A stretch of DNA of 64,000 nt, from positions 310,001 to 374,000 of the forward strand of contig JAUYVH010000002.1 of assembly GCA_030715135.1 (NCBI GenBank). Direction: 5' to 3'. The notes under the pieces are model-generated. The model worked only from the letters and a program-made list of their open reading frames with translations, was not told the origin of the DNA and searched no databases. A program made the position numbers and the translations under genes. Shown here piece by piece: positions 56,625-64,000 of this stretch. The stretch's first letter is position 1. Each line of letters opens with the position of its first letter. Origin of the DNA: Keguizhuia sedimenti. Lineage in GTDB: Bacteria > Pseudomonadota > Gammaproteobacteria > Burkholderiales > Burkholderiaceae_D.

Positions 56625-58124
56625 TCAGTTAATCGTCAGGGTGCCTTTGATGCCGGGGCCCGTAACACCCTTGATCGTATTGGAGATGCCGATGTTGAGC
56701 GTGTCCAGTGCCGCCGAGGACGAACCAATGACTCGGCGCACGTTCATGTTCGGAGAGACTACGAACATCACGGTAAATTTTCCGGTGATATTGGTGAACT
56801 GGCTCGCATCAAATGCGCTGGTGTTATGCACGCTGCCGGCTATTTTCGTCACCAGCTGGTCGTAATTAACGACCACGTCGTTGTTCACGATTGTCACAGG
56901 GTTGAAAGCCGGGTCATTGATGCTGGCATTGAAGGTCGTGCCGCTACGGTCGCTGACATAGATGGTCACTACCGTGTTAGCCGTGAGCGACAGGCTCACC
57001 TTGCCGTCGGCGGGGTTGCGCTGTACCCGCACGCGCTCGACTTTTACCTGCAGCACCCGTTTATCATCGGCCGCAACGGCGTCCAGGCTAGCCGCCACGT
57101 CCACCACCGCATCGATGGCCGGATTGGTAGCAGATGCTGCATAGGTCAGGCCAATGGTATCCAGTCCGGTGACCGGCAGACCAGCGCCGGCAAAGGTTCC
57201 AAGCGACTGCGGCGTGCCGTTAATGGTAATTTGATCATTCGCCGGGTAGATGTAATCCTTGGTGGCGGTATCGGTCTCAATCGGACCATCCAGCGGGTCC
57301 TGCAGATCCCGCGCAATGTTATCCAAGCCGCTTTCCGGTGCATCCAGGAACTGCTCGACCTGCTGCTCAAGCTTGGACTGCACAGCGGCAATGTCCTGCA
57401 CCGTCAAGGCAACGTCCGTCAAGGCCGGATCAGCGTTGATGCTGGTAATTGCATTCTGGATGGCCGTGCCGATCAAGGCAAGATCCACTTCACCACTAGC
57501 TGAGAAGAGCGGCGTATTGGGCGAAGCCAGGATGGCCGCTGCCAGCGCTTTGGCAACATGCGCATACAATTCATCAAGAAGATCCGGATGGGCTTGCGTG
57601 CCGAATACATTGGCCAGCTGCTGCACGATCTGCTGCGCAGCCAGCGTTTTGCGGTAGAGGTTGCCGTTGCCCGACGCCAGAGGATCGAGATTGGCGATGT
57701 CGGTGCCATCCGGCAGGGCCAGTGCTTTAGCCAATTGCGCGCGGGTCAAGCCAGTGCCGCTCAACAGCGAGGTCAGTGGCGTCACCACGCTGCTGCCTGC
57801 ATTGGCTTTCAGCTTCCCTTTGAAATCAAAGCCGGTGGTTGTGTCAGTGCCGCCGGTCACCACAACAACGCTCGAACAGGCGCTCGGGAAGCGGAAATTG
57901 CCGCCATTGTCGGTCGTAACTGCCATTTCCCCACCGTCCCGTGCACCATTGCCATTGGCGTCGCAAAACACGGTGGCGCCGCTCAGATATCCATCGACCG
58001 CTTTACCTGAAATCGTCGTCGTGGCGGTATTGCCGTCGTCATTGCCGCCACCTCCTCCGCCGCCGCAGGAAATCAACGCCAAGGCCGCAGCCATTGGAAG
58101 AAGGATATTTTGTTTTTTTGCCAT
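56625..58124 (-). CDS. lipoprotein with poly-Gly linker and Ca-binding-like repeat domain
   Basis: 499 residues. The signal peptide ends in a lipobox, ALALISCGGGGGGGNDDG, giving an acylated Cys then seven Gly. The next domain is a SdrD-B/carboxypeptidase-regulatory-like unit, AVDGYLSGATVFCDANGNGA then RDGGEMAV, with the Asp-rich calcium-like loop DANGNGARDGGE. The remaining 400 residues contain Ala-rich helices and a beta-rich end (VSPNMNVRRVIGSSSAALDT). Such surface lipoproteins are common in betaproteobacteria and are usually of unknown function. Confidence 0.78.
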   Translation of the reverse strand: MAKKQNILLPMAAALALISCGGGGGGGNDDGNTATTTISGKAVDGYLSGATVFCDANGNGARDGGEMAVTTDNGGNFRFPSACSSVVVVTGGTDTTTGFDFKGKLKANAGSSVVTPLTSLLSGTGLTRAQLAKALALPDGTDIANLDPLASGNGNLYRKTLAAQQIVQQLANVFGTQAHPDLLDELYAHVAKALAAAILASPNTPLFSASGEVDLALIGTAIQNAITSINADPALTDVALTVQDIAAVQSKLEQQVEQFLDAPESGLDNIARDLQDPLDGPIETDTATKDYIYPANDQITINGTPQSLGTFAGAGLPVTGLDTIGLTYAASATNPAIDAVVDVAASLDAVAADDKRVLQVKVERVRVQRNPADGKVSLSLTANTVVTIYVSDRSGTTFNASINDPAFNPVTIVNNDVVVNYDQLVTKIAGSVHNTSAFDASQFTNITGKFTVMFVVSPNMNVRRVIGSSSAALDTLNIGISNTIKGVTGPGIKGTLTIN

Positions 58125-58612
58125 ATCAGATCAACCCTGGAAAATAATGAAGTGCGCTCGCCTTGCAGCCATTGGACGCAAAAATAACTGTTCTAAATAT
58201 TATCATGTATGTTGACTTAAGGTAACATAAATAGTGAATAGGTTTTAACATTGATGCCGCATGGGAACCGGGTGGCCCAATATTGCACGGAGCCGATACG
58301 GATAACGGTGCAGTGAGATACTGCAAAAGAACTTGGCACCCGGCGTATCCTGTTTCAGCAGCGGCATACCCGACGAGGAAGAGCAGCGGATCTGCCTGAA
58401 CTGAAGGGTCATGCAATACCCAGTTGCCTGCCCGATTCGAACGACAGCGAAGATCCAGGTGGCCACAGGAAGCGGAGGCCCGGTGTTTCAAGAGCAGGGA
58501 GATTGGCCAGGCCCTGCATAGCTTCAGCAGTTCCTGCGGGTTACCGGGAAAAGATCGTTTGAGCAGAATGAGGGCCCGAAGCTAGTATTCGGCCCAATAT
58601 CAGGAGATTGCA
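58125..58612. other. intergenic region upstream of the NERD-helicase
   Basis: 488 bases between divergent genes. It includes a 14-base sequence, GTAACATAAATAGT at 58222-58235, repeated at 61217-61230. One or two open frames run through it on the minus strand but lack ribosome-binding sites and normal codon use, so I do not call them. Confidence 0.45.
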
Positions 58613-60454
58613 ATGGCAACACTCATACCCGCGCTTGGATCATGCCTGTCCCGGATGACTGCGGGGGAAAAGCGCTTCGCTTACCGTCTGGAGGACAAGC
58701 TTGAAGAGGATTATTTGTGCTGGTATGACGTCTCCATCGGGGAGCGCACGCTACATCCGGATTTCGTGATTTTCCATCCCAGCCGCGGGCTTCTGGTACT
58801 GGAAGTCAAGGACTGGAAAATCGATACCTTGCATAGTATGGATAAGCAGCATGCCGCCATCCTGACTGATCAGGGCATCAAGCATGTGCTCAATCCTCTA
58901 GAGCAAGCGCGGCAATATATGTTCGTGGTTACGAACAAGCTCGAACGCGATCCGCAGCTTGTCTGGCCCAACGGATCCTTAAAGGGCAAGCCATTTTTTC
59001 CTTATGGCCATGGCGTGGTGTTCCCGAACATCTCCAGGAAGCATTTTGATGCAGCAAACCTGGACGAAATCCTTCCATCACATCTGGTGATATGCCAGGA
59101 CGAAATGATGGAAAGCGTAGACGCCGAAGCTTTTCAAAAGCGGCTGTGGGACATGTTCCCGATCAAGTTCAGAATGCCGCTCACATTGCCGCAGGTGGAC
59201 AGGATTCGCTGGCACATGTTCCCGGAGGTACGCATCGGCGATCAGCAAGATCTCTTTTCTGAACAAGAGCAAAAGAGCATCGAGATCCCCGATGTACTGC
59301 GCGTGATGGACTTGCAGCAGGAGCAGCTTGCCAGAAGCCTTGGGGAAGGTCATCGCGTCATCCATGGCGTCGCCGGCTCAGGTAAAACACTGATCCTGGG
59401 ATATCGCGCCGAGCACCTGGCCAAGGTGTGCCAGCGCCCTATTCTCGTGCTTTGCTACAACCGTACCCTTGCCACCAAGCTGGCAAGCATCATGGAAGCA
59501 AAAGGATTGCAGGATAAGGTCCATGCGGTGAGTTTCCATGCATGGTGCGTGCGGCAGCTCGATACCTACCATGCCGGCAAACCACCAAGAACGTCTGACC
59601 TGAATGCTTATTTCGAAGCCTGCGTCGAGCGCGTCATACGTTCGGTCGACCAAAAGATTATCCCTGCCGAGCAGTATGACGCCGTGCTGATCGACGAGGG
59701 GCACGACTTCCGGCCGGAGTGGTTCAAGCTGGTTGTACAGATGGTTCATCCTGACAGCAACTCACTACTGGTACTTTATGACGATGCGCAGTCTATTTAC
59801 AATGGGCCGAAGAAGCTTCGGTTTTCCTTCTCCAGCGTAGGGATACAGGCAAAGGGCCGCACGACCATTCTCAAGCTCAATTACCGCAATACTGCCGAAA
59901 TCCTTTCCGTGGCCCGCGCATTTGCGGATGACATACTTTCCTCGCACGATGCCGAAGAGGACCAGGCGCCTACCGTTCAGCCGATGAGTACCGGGCGACG
60001 CGGCCCTAAACCACTTCTTATCAAGCTTCCCACGCTAAAGGACGAAGCCGACTTCCTGGTGAACAGGCTGGCCGAAGCAAACAAGATGGGCATGCCGTGG
60101 AATGAGATGGCCATTGTCTACCGGCGCTACGGAATTGGCCAGCAACTGGTCGACAAGCTTATGCATCGCGGCATCCCGTACCAGTGGCAGCAGGATAAGA
60201 AGCACTCCTACTCCCCTACTCATAACAGCATCAAGCTCATCACTATGCATAGCAGCAAGGGATTGGAGTTTCCATTGGTCTGCATCCCAGGGCTTGGCGC
60301 GCCCTCTAAAGAGGAAGAGCCGCTACATGAGGAAGCCCGGCTGCTGTATGTCGCGATGACCCGTGCAACACATGAGCTCATCATGACTTATGGGGAAGAC
60401 TCATTCTTTGCGGAGAAAATGGAAAAAGCGATGGGTGTACTGGAAGCGATCTGA
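58613..60454 (+). CDS. NERD-domain UvrD/Rep-type (superfamily 1) helicase
   Basis: 613 residues. The N-terminal NERD nuclease-related domain (about 15-130) has HPDFVIFHPSRGLLVLEVKD, with the Asp, Glu and Lys of the family. The SF1 helicase core follows, with Walker A VAGSGKTLILGYRAEHL (near 255), motif II LIDEGHDF, LYDDAQSIY, LKLNYRNTAEI, and the C-terminal ITMHSSKGLEFPLVCIPGLG and LLYVAMTRATHELI. Known members are thought to act on DNA ends. They appear in accessory and defence-linked regions, but no defence partner is evident here. It is single-gene with a gap on both sides. Confidence 0.88.
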   Translation: MATLIPALGSCLSRMTAGEKRFAYRLEDKLEEDYLCWYDVSIGERTLHPDFVIFHPSRGLLVLEVKDWKIDTLHSMDKQHAAILTDQGIKHVLNPLEQARQYMFVVTNKLERDPQLVWPNGSLKGKPFFPYGHGVVFPNISRKHFDAANLDEILPSHLVICQDEMMESVDAEAFQKRLWDMFPIKFRMPLTLPQVDRIRWHMFPEVRIGDQQDLFSEQEQKSIEIPDVLRVMDLQQEQLARSLGEGHRVIHGVAGSGKTLILGYRAEHLAKVCQRPILVLCYNRTLATKLASIMEAKGLQDKVHAVSFHAWCVRQLDTYHAGKPPRTSDLNAYFEACVERVIRSVDQKIIPAEQYDAVLIDEGHDFRPEWFKLVVQMVHPDSNSLLVLYDDAQSIYNGPKKLRFSFSSVGIQAKGRTTILKLNYRNTAEILSVARAFADDILSSHDAEEDQAPTVQPMSTGRRGPKPLLIKLPTLKDEADFLVNRLAEANKMGMPWNEMAIVYRRYGIGQQLVDKLMHRGIPYQWQQDKKHSYSPTHNSIKLITMHSSKGLEFPLVCIPGLGAPSKEEEPLHEEARLLYVAMTRATHELIMTYGEDSFFAEKMEKAMGVLEAI

Positions 60455-60849
60455 ATGAGAACAACAATCCTGCATGACAGGAATGACAGCGTTTAAAACC
60501 GGCAGCTGCGCTTCGTTCGTGTTTCTGGTCAAGAGGTCATCCGCTTTGCTCTGCGCCTCGGCTTATTCCTCGGCGGCGAGCAAGCTTTCCGCTGCAGCCA
60601 TGCCTTCCGGCGCGGCCACGACTGTGTGCGTGGACAAGGAAAACAACAGGCACGCCAGCGCAGCGGTTGAAAAGCGTGGATGGAAGCGAGCGTAGTGCAT
60701 GACAACTCACTGATTCCACAAAGCGCGAACAGTAGAGCAACTGCCGCAGCGTGTAATTCTGCATCGCAGGGCAGTGAAGGGCTTGTGTAGATGCGCACCG
60801 TGCCAGGCGGTGATCACATCAGCCCTTGCGCCGACAAGAAAAGAACGCG
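60455..60849. other. intergenic region downstream of the helicase
   Basis: 395 bases after the helicase. A 45-residue signal-peptide-like reading frame is noted at 60563-60700 (minus strand) with low confidence; otherwise nothing is supported. No terminator was recognised. Confidence 0.4.
60563..60700 (-). CDS. possible small secreted peptide (unconfirmed)
   Basis: 45 codons, reading MHYARFHPRFSTAALACLLF then SLSTHTVVAAPEGMAAAESL, a signal-peptide-like start. After the TAA, the frame runs on for about 40 codons without another stop (AEAQSKADDLLTRNTNEAQL), so it may be a gene broken by one nonsense change. The ribosome-binding site is weak. It could be chance. Confidence 0.25.
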   Translation of the reverse strand: MHYARFHPRFSTAALACLLFSLSTHTVVAAPEGMAAAESLLAAEE

Positions 60850-61047
60850 TTACCCGGCAATCAGCCAGGCAATGACGCCGATGGAAATGAGTGACGAGGC
60901 AAGGATGCAGAGCACCGCCTGGAGCTTATTGACATTGAAACCGGTTGACCGTCTGTTGTCTTCCAGCGGCAGGACTTCTTCCTGCGTGAAGATTTCTTCG
61001 ATTTCCGTGACGGGCGCTGCAACATGTTTCTGAACGGCTTGTTCCAC
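60850..61047 (-). CDS. small single-pass membrane protein of unknown function
   Basis: 65 residues from a GTG with GGAGGAG and AGAGGAA upstream (a strong ribosome-binding region). The N-terminal half is acidic (VTEIEEIFTQEEVLPLED), and the C-terminal half holds one membrane helix, LQAVLCILASSLISIGVIAW. Topology is probably N-in with a short tail. No family is recognised. The region around it is accessory-like. Confidence 0.55.
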   Translation of the reverse strand: MEQAVQKHVAAPVTEIEEIFTQEEVLPLEDNRRSTGFNVNKLQAVLCILASSLISIGVIAWLIAG

Positions 61048-61380
61048 TTTCCTCTCCTCCCTATGCGGCGGCTACCTGGTCGCCTGTTTCGCTTGTCAGT
61101 ACCGCTCCGATGGCGGCCAGTCGGTGCGCACGGCTTCTTCCGCTACGCCCGCTTTGCAGCCATCACACGTGAAGTGAAACGACTGCCTCAAATCTTATCA
61201 CCAATATTTACTGCAAGTAACATAAATAGTAAAGGGTTTTTCGTGGAGAGACAGGCTAAGAGCCGGGCTAGGTGCCACAGTAGGCCTGCAGGCAATGAAG
61301 CGCATGCCGCATGGCTTTGCGGCATGCAGCGAGGCACACAGCCGACACGGTGTGGACGGGAGCGTTGTTACGAGGCGTGC
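61048..61380. other. intergenic region with possible micro-ORF
   Basis: 333 bases containing the second copy of the 14-base repeat (61217-61230) and a 31-residue frame with a CXXC at 61096-61191 on the minus strand. No other gene is supported. Confidence 0.4.
61096..61191 (-). CDS. possible small CXXC peptide (unconfirmed)
   Basis: 31 residues from a TTG with GGTGA six bases upstream: RQSFHFTCDGCKAGVAEEAV then RTDWPPSERY. One CXXC could bind metal. No homolog can be named, and the frame is short enough to be chance. Confidence 0.25.
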   Translation of the reverse strand: MRQSFHFTCDGCKAGVAEEAVRTDWPPSERY

Positions 61381-62292
61381 CTAGTGGGTACTGAAGGAGG
61401 TGGCATCGTCCGTTAAGTCCAGATGGGACAGCCGCCACGCCTGCATGTCGCGGAATTCGCGCAAGAGCTTGAAGAGCTGGTTGTCTAGCATGGTGCTGTA
61501 GCGGTGCGATCGCTCTGGCTCCCACGCGCTGAGCATGCGTCGAATGCGAATCGCGCGAAACGCGGCAGTCATCTCGTCGCGGTTCTGATGCCAGTAAGCA
61601 ATCCAGTAATATTTTTTTTGCTGGTCTAGCAGATACGCTGCAAACCCTTGTGCAAAATCGCTTCCACCGTAGTGGTGTTGAAGATAAAAGAGAGGATCAT
61701 TGCCATCAGGGCTGGCTGCCATTTCCTCTTTGAGTTTTTCCCAGTGCACTGGAAACGCATGCTGCGCCTGTTGCGCTGAATTACATTCACTGTCCTGCGC
61801 ACGAAACCGCTTCCATTCTGTACATATAACAACCGCCTCCGCTCCCTCGTCCTGGCTGGGCGCATTCTTCTCGTCCGACATCCAGCCTGGCAATGGTTTT
61901 TCCTGTGGAGGAAAAATAGAGCCCAACTCGCTTTCCTCCCACATCCAGTAGGGCGTTCCTGTTTGATTCAGTCCCAACGCTTCCTTCATTTCTGCGTCGG
62001 TGAACGGTATCATCTGGGCCACCGTGATCAATGCCTGTTCAGCGCCATCGATGCGCTGCTTGCGCCAGAGCACGCCAGCGATGTTTTCCACCAGCAGGTT
62101 TTCAATTGCACCGACTGGACGCAAATCCAAATCCAAATCATGCAGCAAGGCGTCGTAGTCGTCGGGGTTTTCATGCGGCAGCAGCAGCCTGGATGAGCGC
62201 ATACCGTGCTTCATCGCATTCAGCGATGACGCGGCCTTGCCGGCCCGGGTGCGCGGCCCAGAGGAGGGACTGACTTGTTTCTTGTCCGCCAT
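61381..62292 (-). CDS. hypothetical protein with GPRTRAGKAASSLNAMKHGM-type N-terminus
   Basis: 303 residues, start MADKKQVSPSSGPRTRAGKA at 62292. The segment RAGKAASSLNAMKHGMRS resembles the RTxxGKxxSSxNAxKHG signature of a family of small proteins of unknown function often found near mobile elements. The rest is rich in Trp, Glu and Arg (YYWIAYWHQNRDEMTAAFRA). It has no signal peptide or membrane helix. A longer in-frame start exists but runs into a non-coding-like leader. It may be a marker of horizontal transfer. Confidence 0.65.
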   Translation of the reverse strand: MADKKQVSPSSGPRTRAGKAASSLNAMKHGMRSSRLLLPHENPDDYDALLHDLDLDLRPVGAIENLLVENIAGVLWRKQRIDGAEQALITVAQMIPFTDAEMKEALGLNQTGTPYWMWEESELGSIFPPQEKPLPGWMSDEKNAPSQDEGAEAVVICTEWKRFRAQDSECNSAQQAQHAFPVHWEKLKEEMAASPDGNDPLFYLQHHYGGSDFAQGFAAYLLDQQKKYYWIAYWHQNRDEMTAAFRAIRIRRMLSAWEPERSHRYSTMLDNQLFKLLREFRDMQAWRLSHLDLTDDATSFSTH

Positions 62293-62617
62293 ACGTGGCC
62301 CAGGAAAGATATGCAGTTGCCAGAGACGCCAGGCGACCCACAATCTGCTGCCTGACGTTCTTATTGTAGCGCCAGGAAATCGCCCAAGACTACTAGTGCG
62401 TGGCATGGAGCAGACAGTTCGTTTGGAAAAAACGCCTCTTTTTTTGTATCAGCAGTGATTTGCAATCAACAATACAAGCCCATTCTCTGGCTTGCCAAGG
62501 ACGCCTATATTGCCTGCTTGCAGCCTACGTATATTTCCTGAGGGAACGCCTTTCATCACTATGTGGGATAACTGCCAAGCCAAACACGGTTTATTACGGC
62601 AGCAGAAGCGGCGTGGC
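62293..62617. other. intergenic region
   Basis: 325 bases between the hypothetical protein and galE (both minus strand). No supported gene, RNA or terminator was recognised. Confidence 0.4.
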
Positions 62618-63628
62618 TCACATCGTGTTTTGCTGTGCAAAAAGTTGCCAGCGCCAGGCGTCTGCACACATCTGATCGACCGTTTTCTCGGCGCGCCAGC
62701 CCAGCTCTTGGGATGCCAACGCGGGATCCGCATAGCAGATGGCGATATCGCCCGGGCGTCTCGGAGAGAAGCGGTAAGGAATCGTTTTGCCGCTAGCCTT
62801 TTCAAACGCCCGGACCATCTCCAGCACGCTATGGCTGCGCCCAGTCCCCAAATTATAGGTATGCACGCCCGTCGCACCAGCCAGCTTATCCAGGGTTTTG
62901 ACATGGCCAATCGCCAGATCCACGACATGGATATAGTCGCGCATGCCGGTGCCGTCGGTGGTGGGATAGTCGTTCCCGAATACGGACAAGCGCTCGCGCC
63001 TGCCATCAGCTACTTGCGCAATAAAAGGCACGAGGTTGTTCGGAATGCCGTTGGGGTCTTCTCCGATCAAGCCGCTTTCGTGCGCGCCGACCGGATTAAA
63101 GTAGCGCAGCAGCGCAATGCGCCATGAAGGGTCTGCCTTCGCCACATCGCGCAGGATATCCTCGATCATCAACTTGCTGCGGCCATAGGGGTTGGTCGCG
63201 GACAGCGGAAAATCTTCCCGGATCGGCACTGTCGCAGGATCCCCATACACGGTGGCCGACGAGCTGAACACCAGGGTTTTGACGGCAAACTTGGCCATGA
63301 CTTCGAACAAACACACGCTGCCGGCGACATTGTTGTCGTAATAACGCAGGGGTTGCTCAACAGATTCGCCGACCGCTTTCAGCCCGGCGAAATGAATGAC
63401 GGCGTCGAACCGGTATTTCCGGAAGATCTCTTCCAGACCAGCCTGGTCGCGAATATCAACCTGATGAAAGGCCGGTGATTTTCCGGTGATGCGCCGCACG
63501 CGCTCCAGAACGGATTGTTTGCTGTTGCTGAGATTATCGATGATGACCACGTCATGGCCGCAACTCATGAGTTCAACGCAGGTGTGCGAGCCGATATAGC
63601 CAGTTCCGCCGGTGACTAATACATTCAT
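62618..63628 (-). CDS. galE: UDP-glucose 4-epimerase
   Basis: Interconverts UDP-galactose and UDP-glucose using NAD; 336 residues, standard. The NAD site is [16 protein letters not shown], the catalytic Tyr and Lys are in [13 protein letters not shown], and the C-terminal block [19 protein letters not shown] is typical. It supplies sugars for LPS core or exopolysaccharide. No other sugar-transfer gene is beside it within the window. Confidence 0.96.
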   Translation of the reverse strand: MNVLVTGGTGYIGSHTCVELMSCGHDVVIIDNLSNSKQSVLERVRRITGKSPAFHQVDIRDQAGLEEIFRKYRFDAVIHFAGLKAVGESVEQPLRYYDNNVAGSVCLFEVMAKFAVKTLVFSSSATVYGDPATVPIREDFPLSATNPYGRSKLMIEDILRDVAKADPSWRIALLRYFNPVGAHESGLIGEDPNGIPNNLVPFIAQVADGRRERLSVFGNDYPTTDGTGMRDYIHVVDLAIGHVKTLDKLAGATGVHTYNLGTGRSHSVLEMVRAFEKASGKTIPYRFSPRRPGDIAICYADPALASQELGWRAEKTVDQMCADAWRWQLFAQQNTM

Positions 63629-64000
63629 GTGAAAAGGGTTTCCTGTATAGAAGAGCGCAATGTACGTGCTTTGGAAGAAAAACGTGCCAACCAGATTGTA
63701 ACTACTTAGACAACTCGTTCCAAATGCAGGCGTGATATGGGGCAGTCGGCTTGGTATTCCTTCACCTTTTCTATACGTTGTCCGCGCACGGTCAACGAGC
63801 CAAATCTATGCAGTGGCATCGTTCCACGCATTTGCAAGTGGTTATCTAAGAGAGCGAAGCTCTTGAAAGAACGCATTGCCGAAATTTCGAATCATGTAAC
63901 CTGCTAGCTGGATGGATGCAGTACAGGACATGCTGGCCAGTGGCGCAACACTAGTGCAAATCCTGAATCAGGACGCCTAGATGAAAGTGGAAACCGTATT
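63629..64000. other. right-edge region without supported gene
   Basis: 372 bases upstream of galE to the window end. The galE promoter must lie here on the minus strand. An ATG at about 63981 begins a frame cut off by the end of the window (MKVETV...), too short to judge. One small hairpin, AGAGC-GAA-GCTCT near 63851-63863, has no clear role. Confidence 0.4.

Noticed and set aside
58126-58491. 121-codon minus-strand open frame between the lipoprotein and helicase genes
   Set aside because: It overlaps the expected promoter region, has no Shine-Dalgarno and no recognisable domain; Cys, Ser and His use looks random.
61024-61416. 130-codon plus-strand open frame
   Set aside because: Arg/Cys-rich with no ribosome-binding site and opposite to better minus-strand small frames.
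63900-64000. Short plus-strand reading frames at the window end
   Set aside because: The last one starts only about six codons before the end, too little to claim a gene.

Overview
The window is a chromosomal segment of a betaproteobacterium, most likely Burkholderiales and probably Oxalobacteraceae (Herbaspirillum, Collimonas or Herminiimonas-like). This rests on gene order and protein character (ispH-fkpB, radC-rpmB-rpmG, exbB-exbD-lpxK-trm112-kdsB-adk, xseA-sodB, a DUF1841 gene, tandem cytochromes c, a moxR/VWA pair, parE-parC), moderately high GC with GC-rich third codon positions, and AT-rich intergenic regions. No rRNA, tRNA, CRISPR array, complete insertion sequence or prophage was seen. 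The genus call is inference; the left edge cuts ispH.

Layout. 0-2.8 kb: ispH (partial), an FKBP isomerase, radC and the ribosomal genes rpmB/rpmG with a clear promoter and terminator. 2.8-12 kb: fatty acid desaturase; a tightly overlapped purN / RsmB-like methyltransferase / PLD-nuclease operon; a barnase-like secreted RNase with its barstar inhibitor; a frameshifted patatin; a gamma-glutamyltransferase lipoprotein; an SDR dehydrogenase. 12-19 kb: envelope block adk, kdsB, trm112, lpxK, exbD, exbB, then xseA and sodB. 19-25 kb: a Ser/Gly-rich secreted protein, DUF1841, two cytochromes c, moxR-GNAT-VWA, and an unusual tandem pseudo-receiver protein. 25-31 kb: parE, a lytic transglycosylase and parC packed together, then two small membrane proteins.

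31-38 kb: an iron(III) ABC transporter whose ATPase (fbpC) and permease (fbpB) genes diverge from a Fur-box-like region. The binding protein (fbpA) has its own Fur-like site, and a DsbG-like lipoprotein lies between; then pirin, ohr and a decayed kefB fragment. 38-47 kb: a 1366-residue seven-PAS GGDEF-EAL protein, an aminotransferase, RidA, DUF2917 and a divergent MocR-type regulator with a palindromic operator candidate. 47-53 kb: htpG behind a near-perfect heat-shock promoter, a DNA glycosylase, a spermidine-synthase-like protein, a GspE-type ATPase, a MarR-type regulator and a MASE1-like membrane protein. 53-64 kb: phosphohexomutase, an outer-membrane barrel protein, a poly-Gly lipoprotein, a NERD-helicase, several unknown small ORFs, a mobile-type hypothetical protein and galE. 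The 58-62.5 kb part is the most accessory-looking.

No complete novel system can be asserted. The best leads are the tandem pseudo-receiver protein, the overlapping two-hairpin structure near 42.7 kb, the RNase/barstar pair, the moxR-GNAT-VWA operon with a variant VWA motif, and the 58-62.5 kb NERD-helicase region with a repeated 14-mer.
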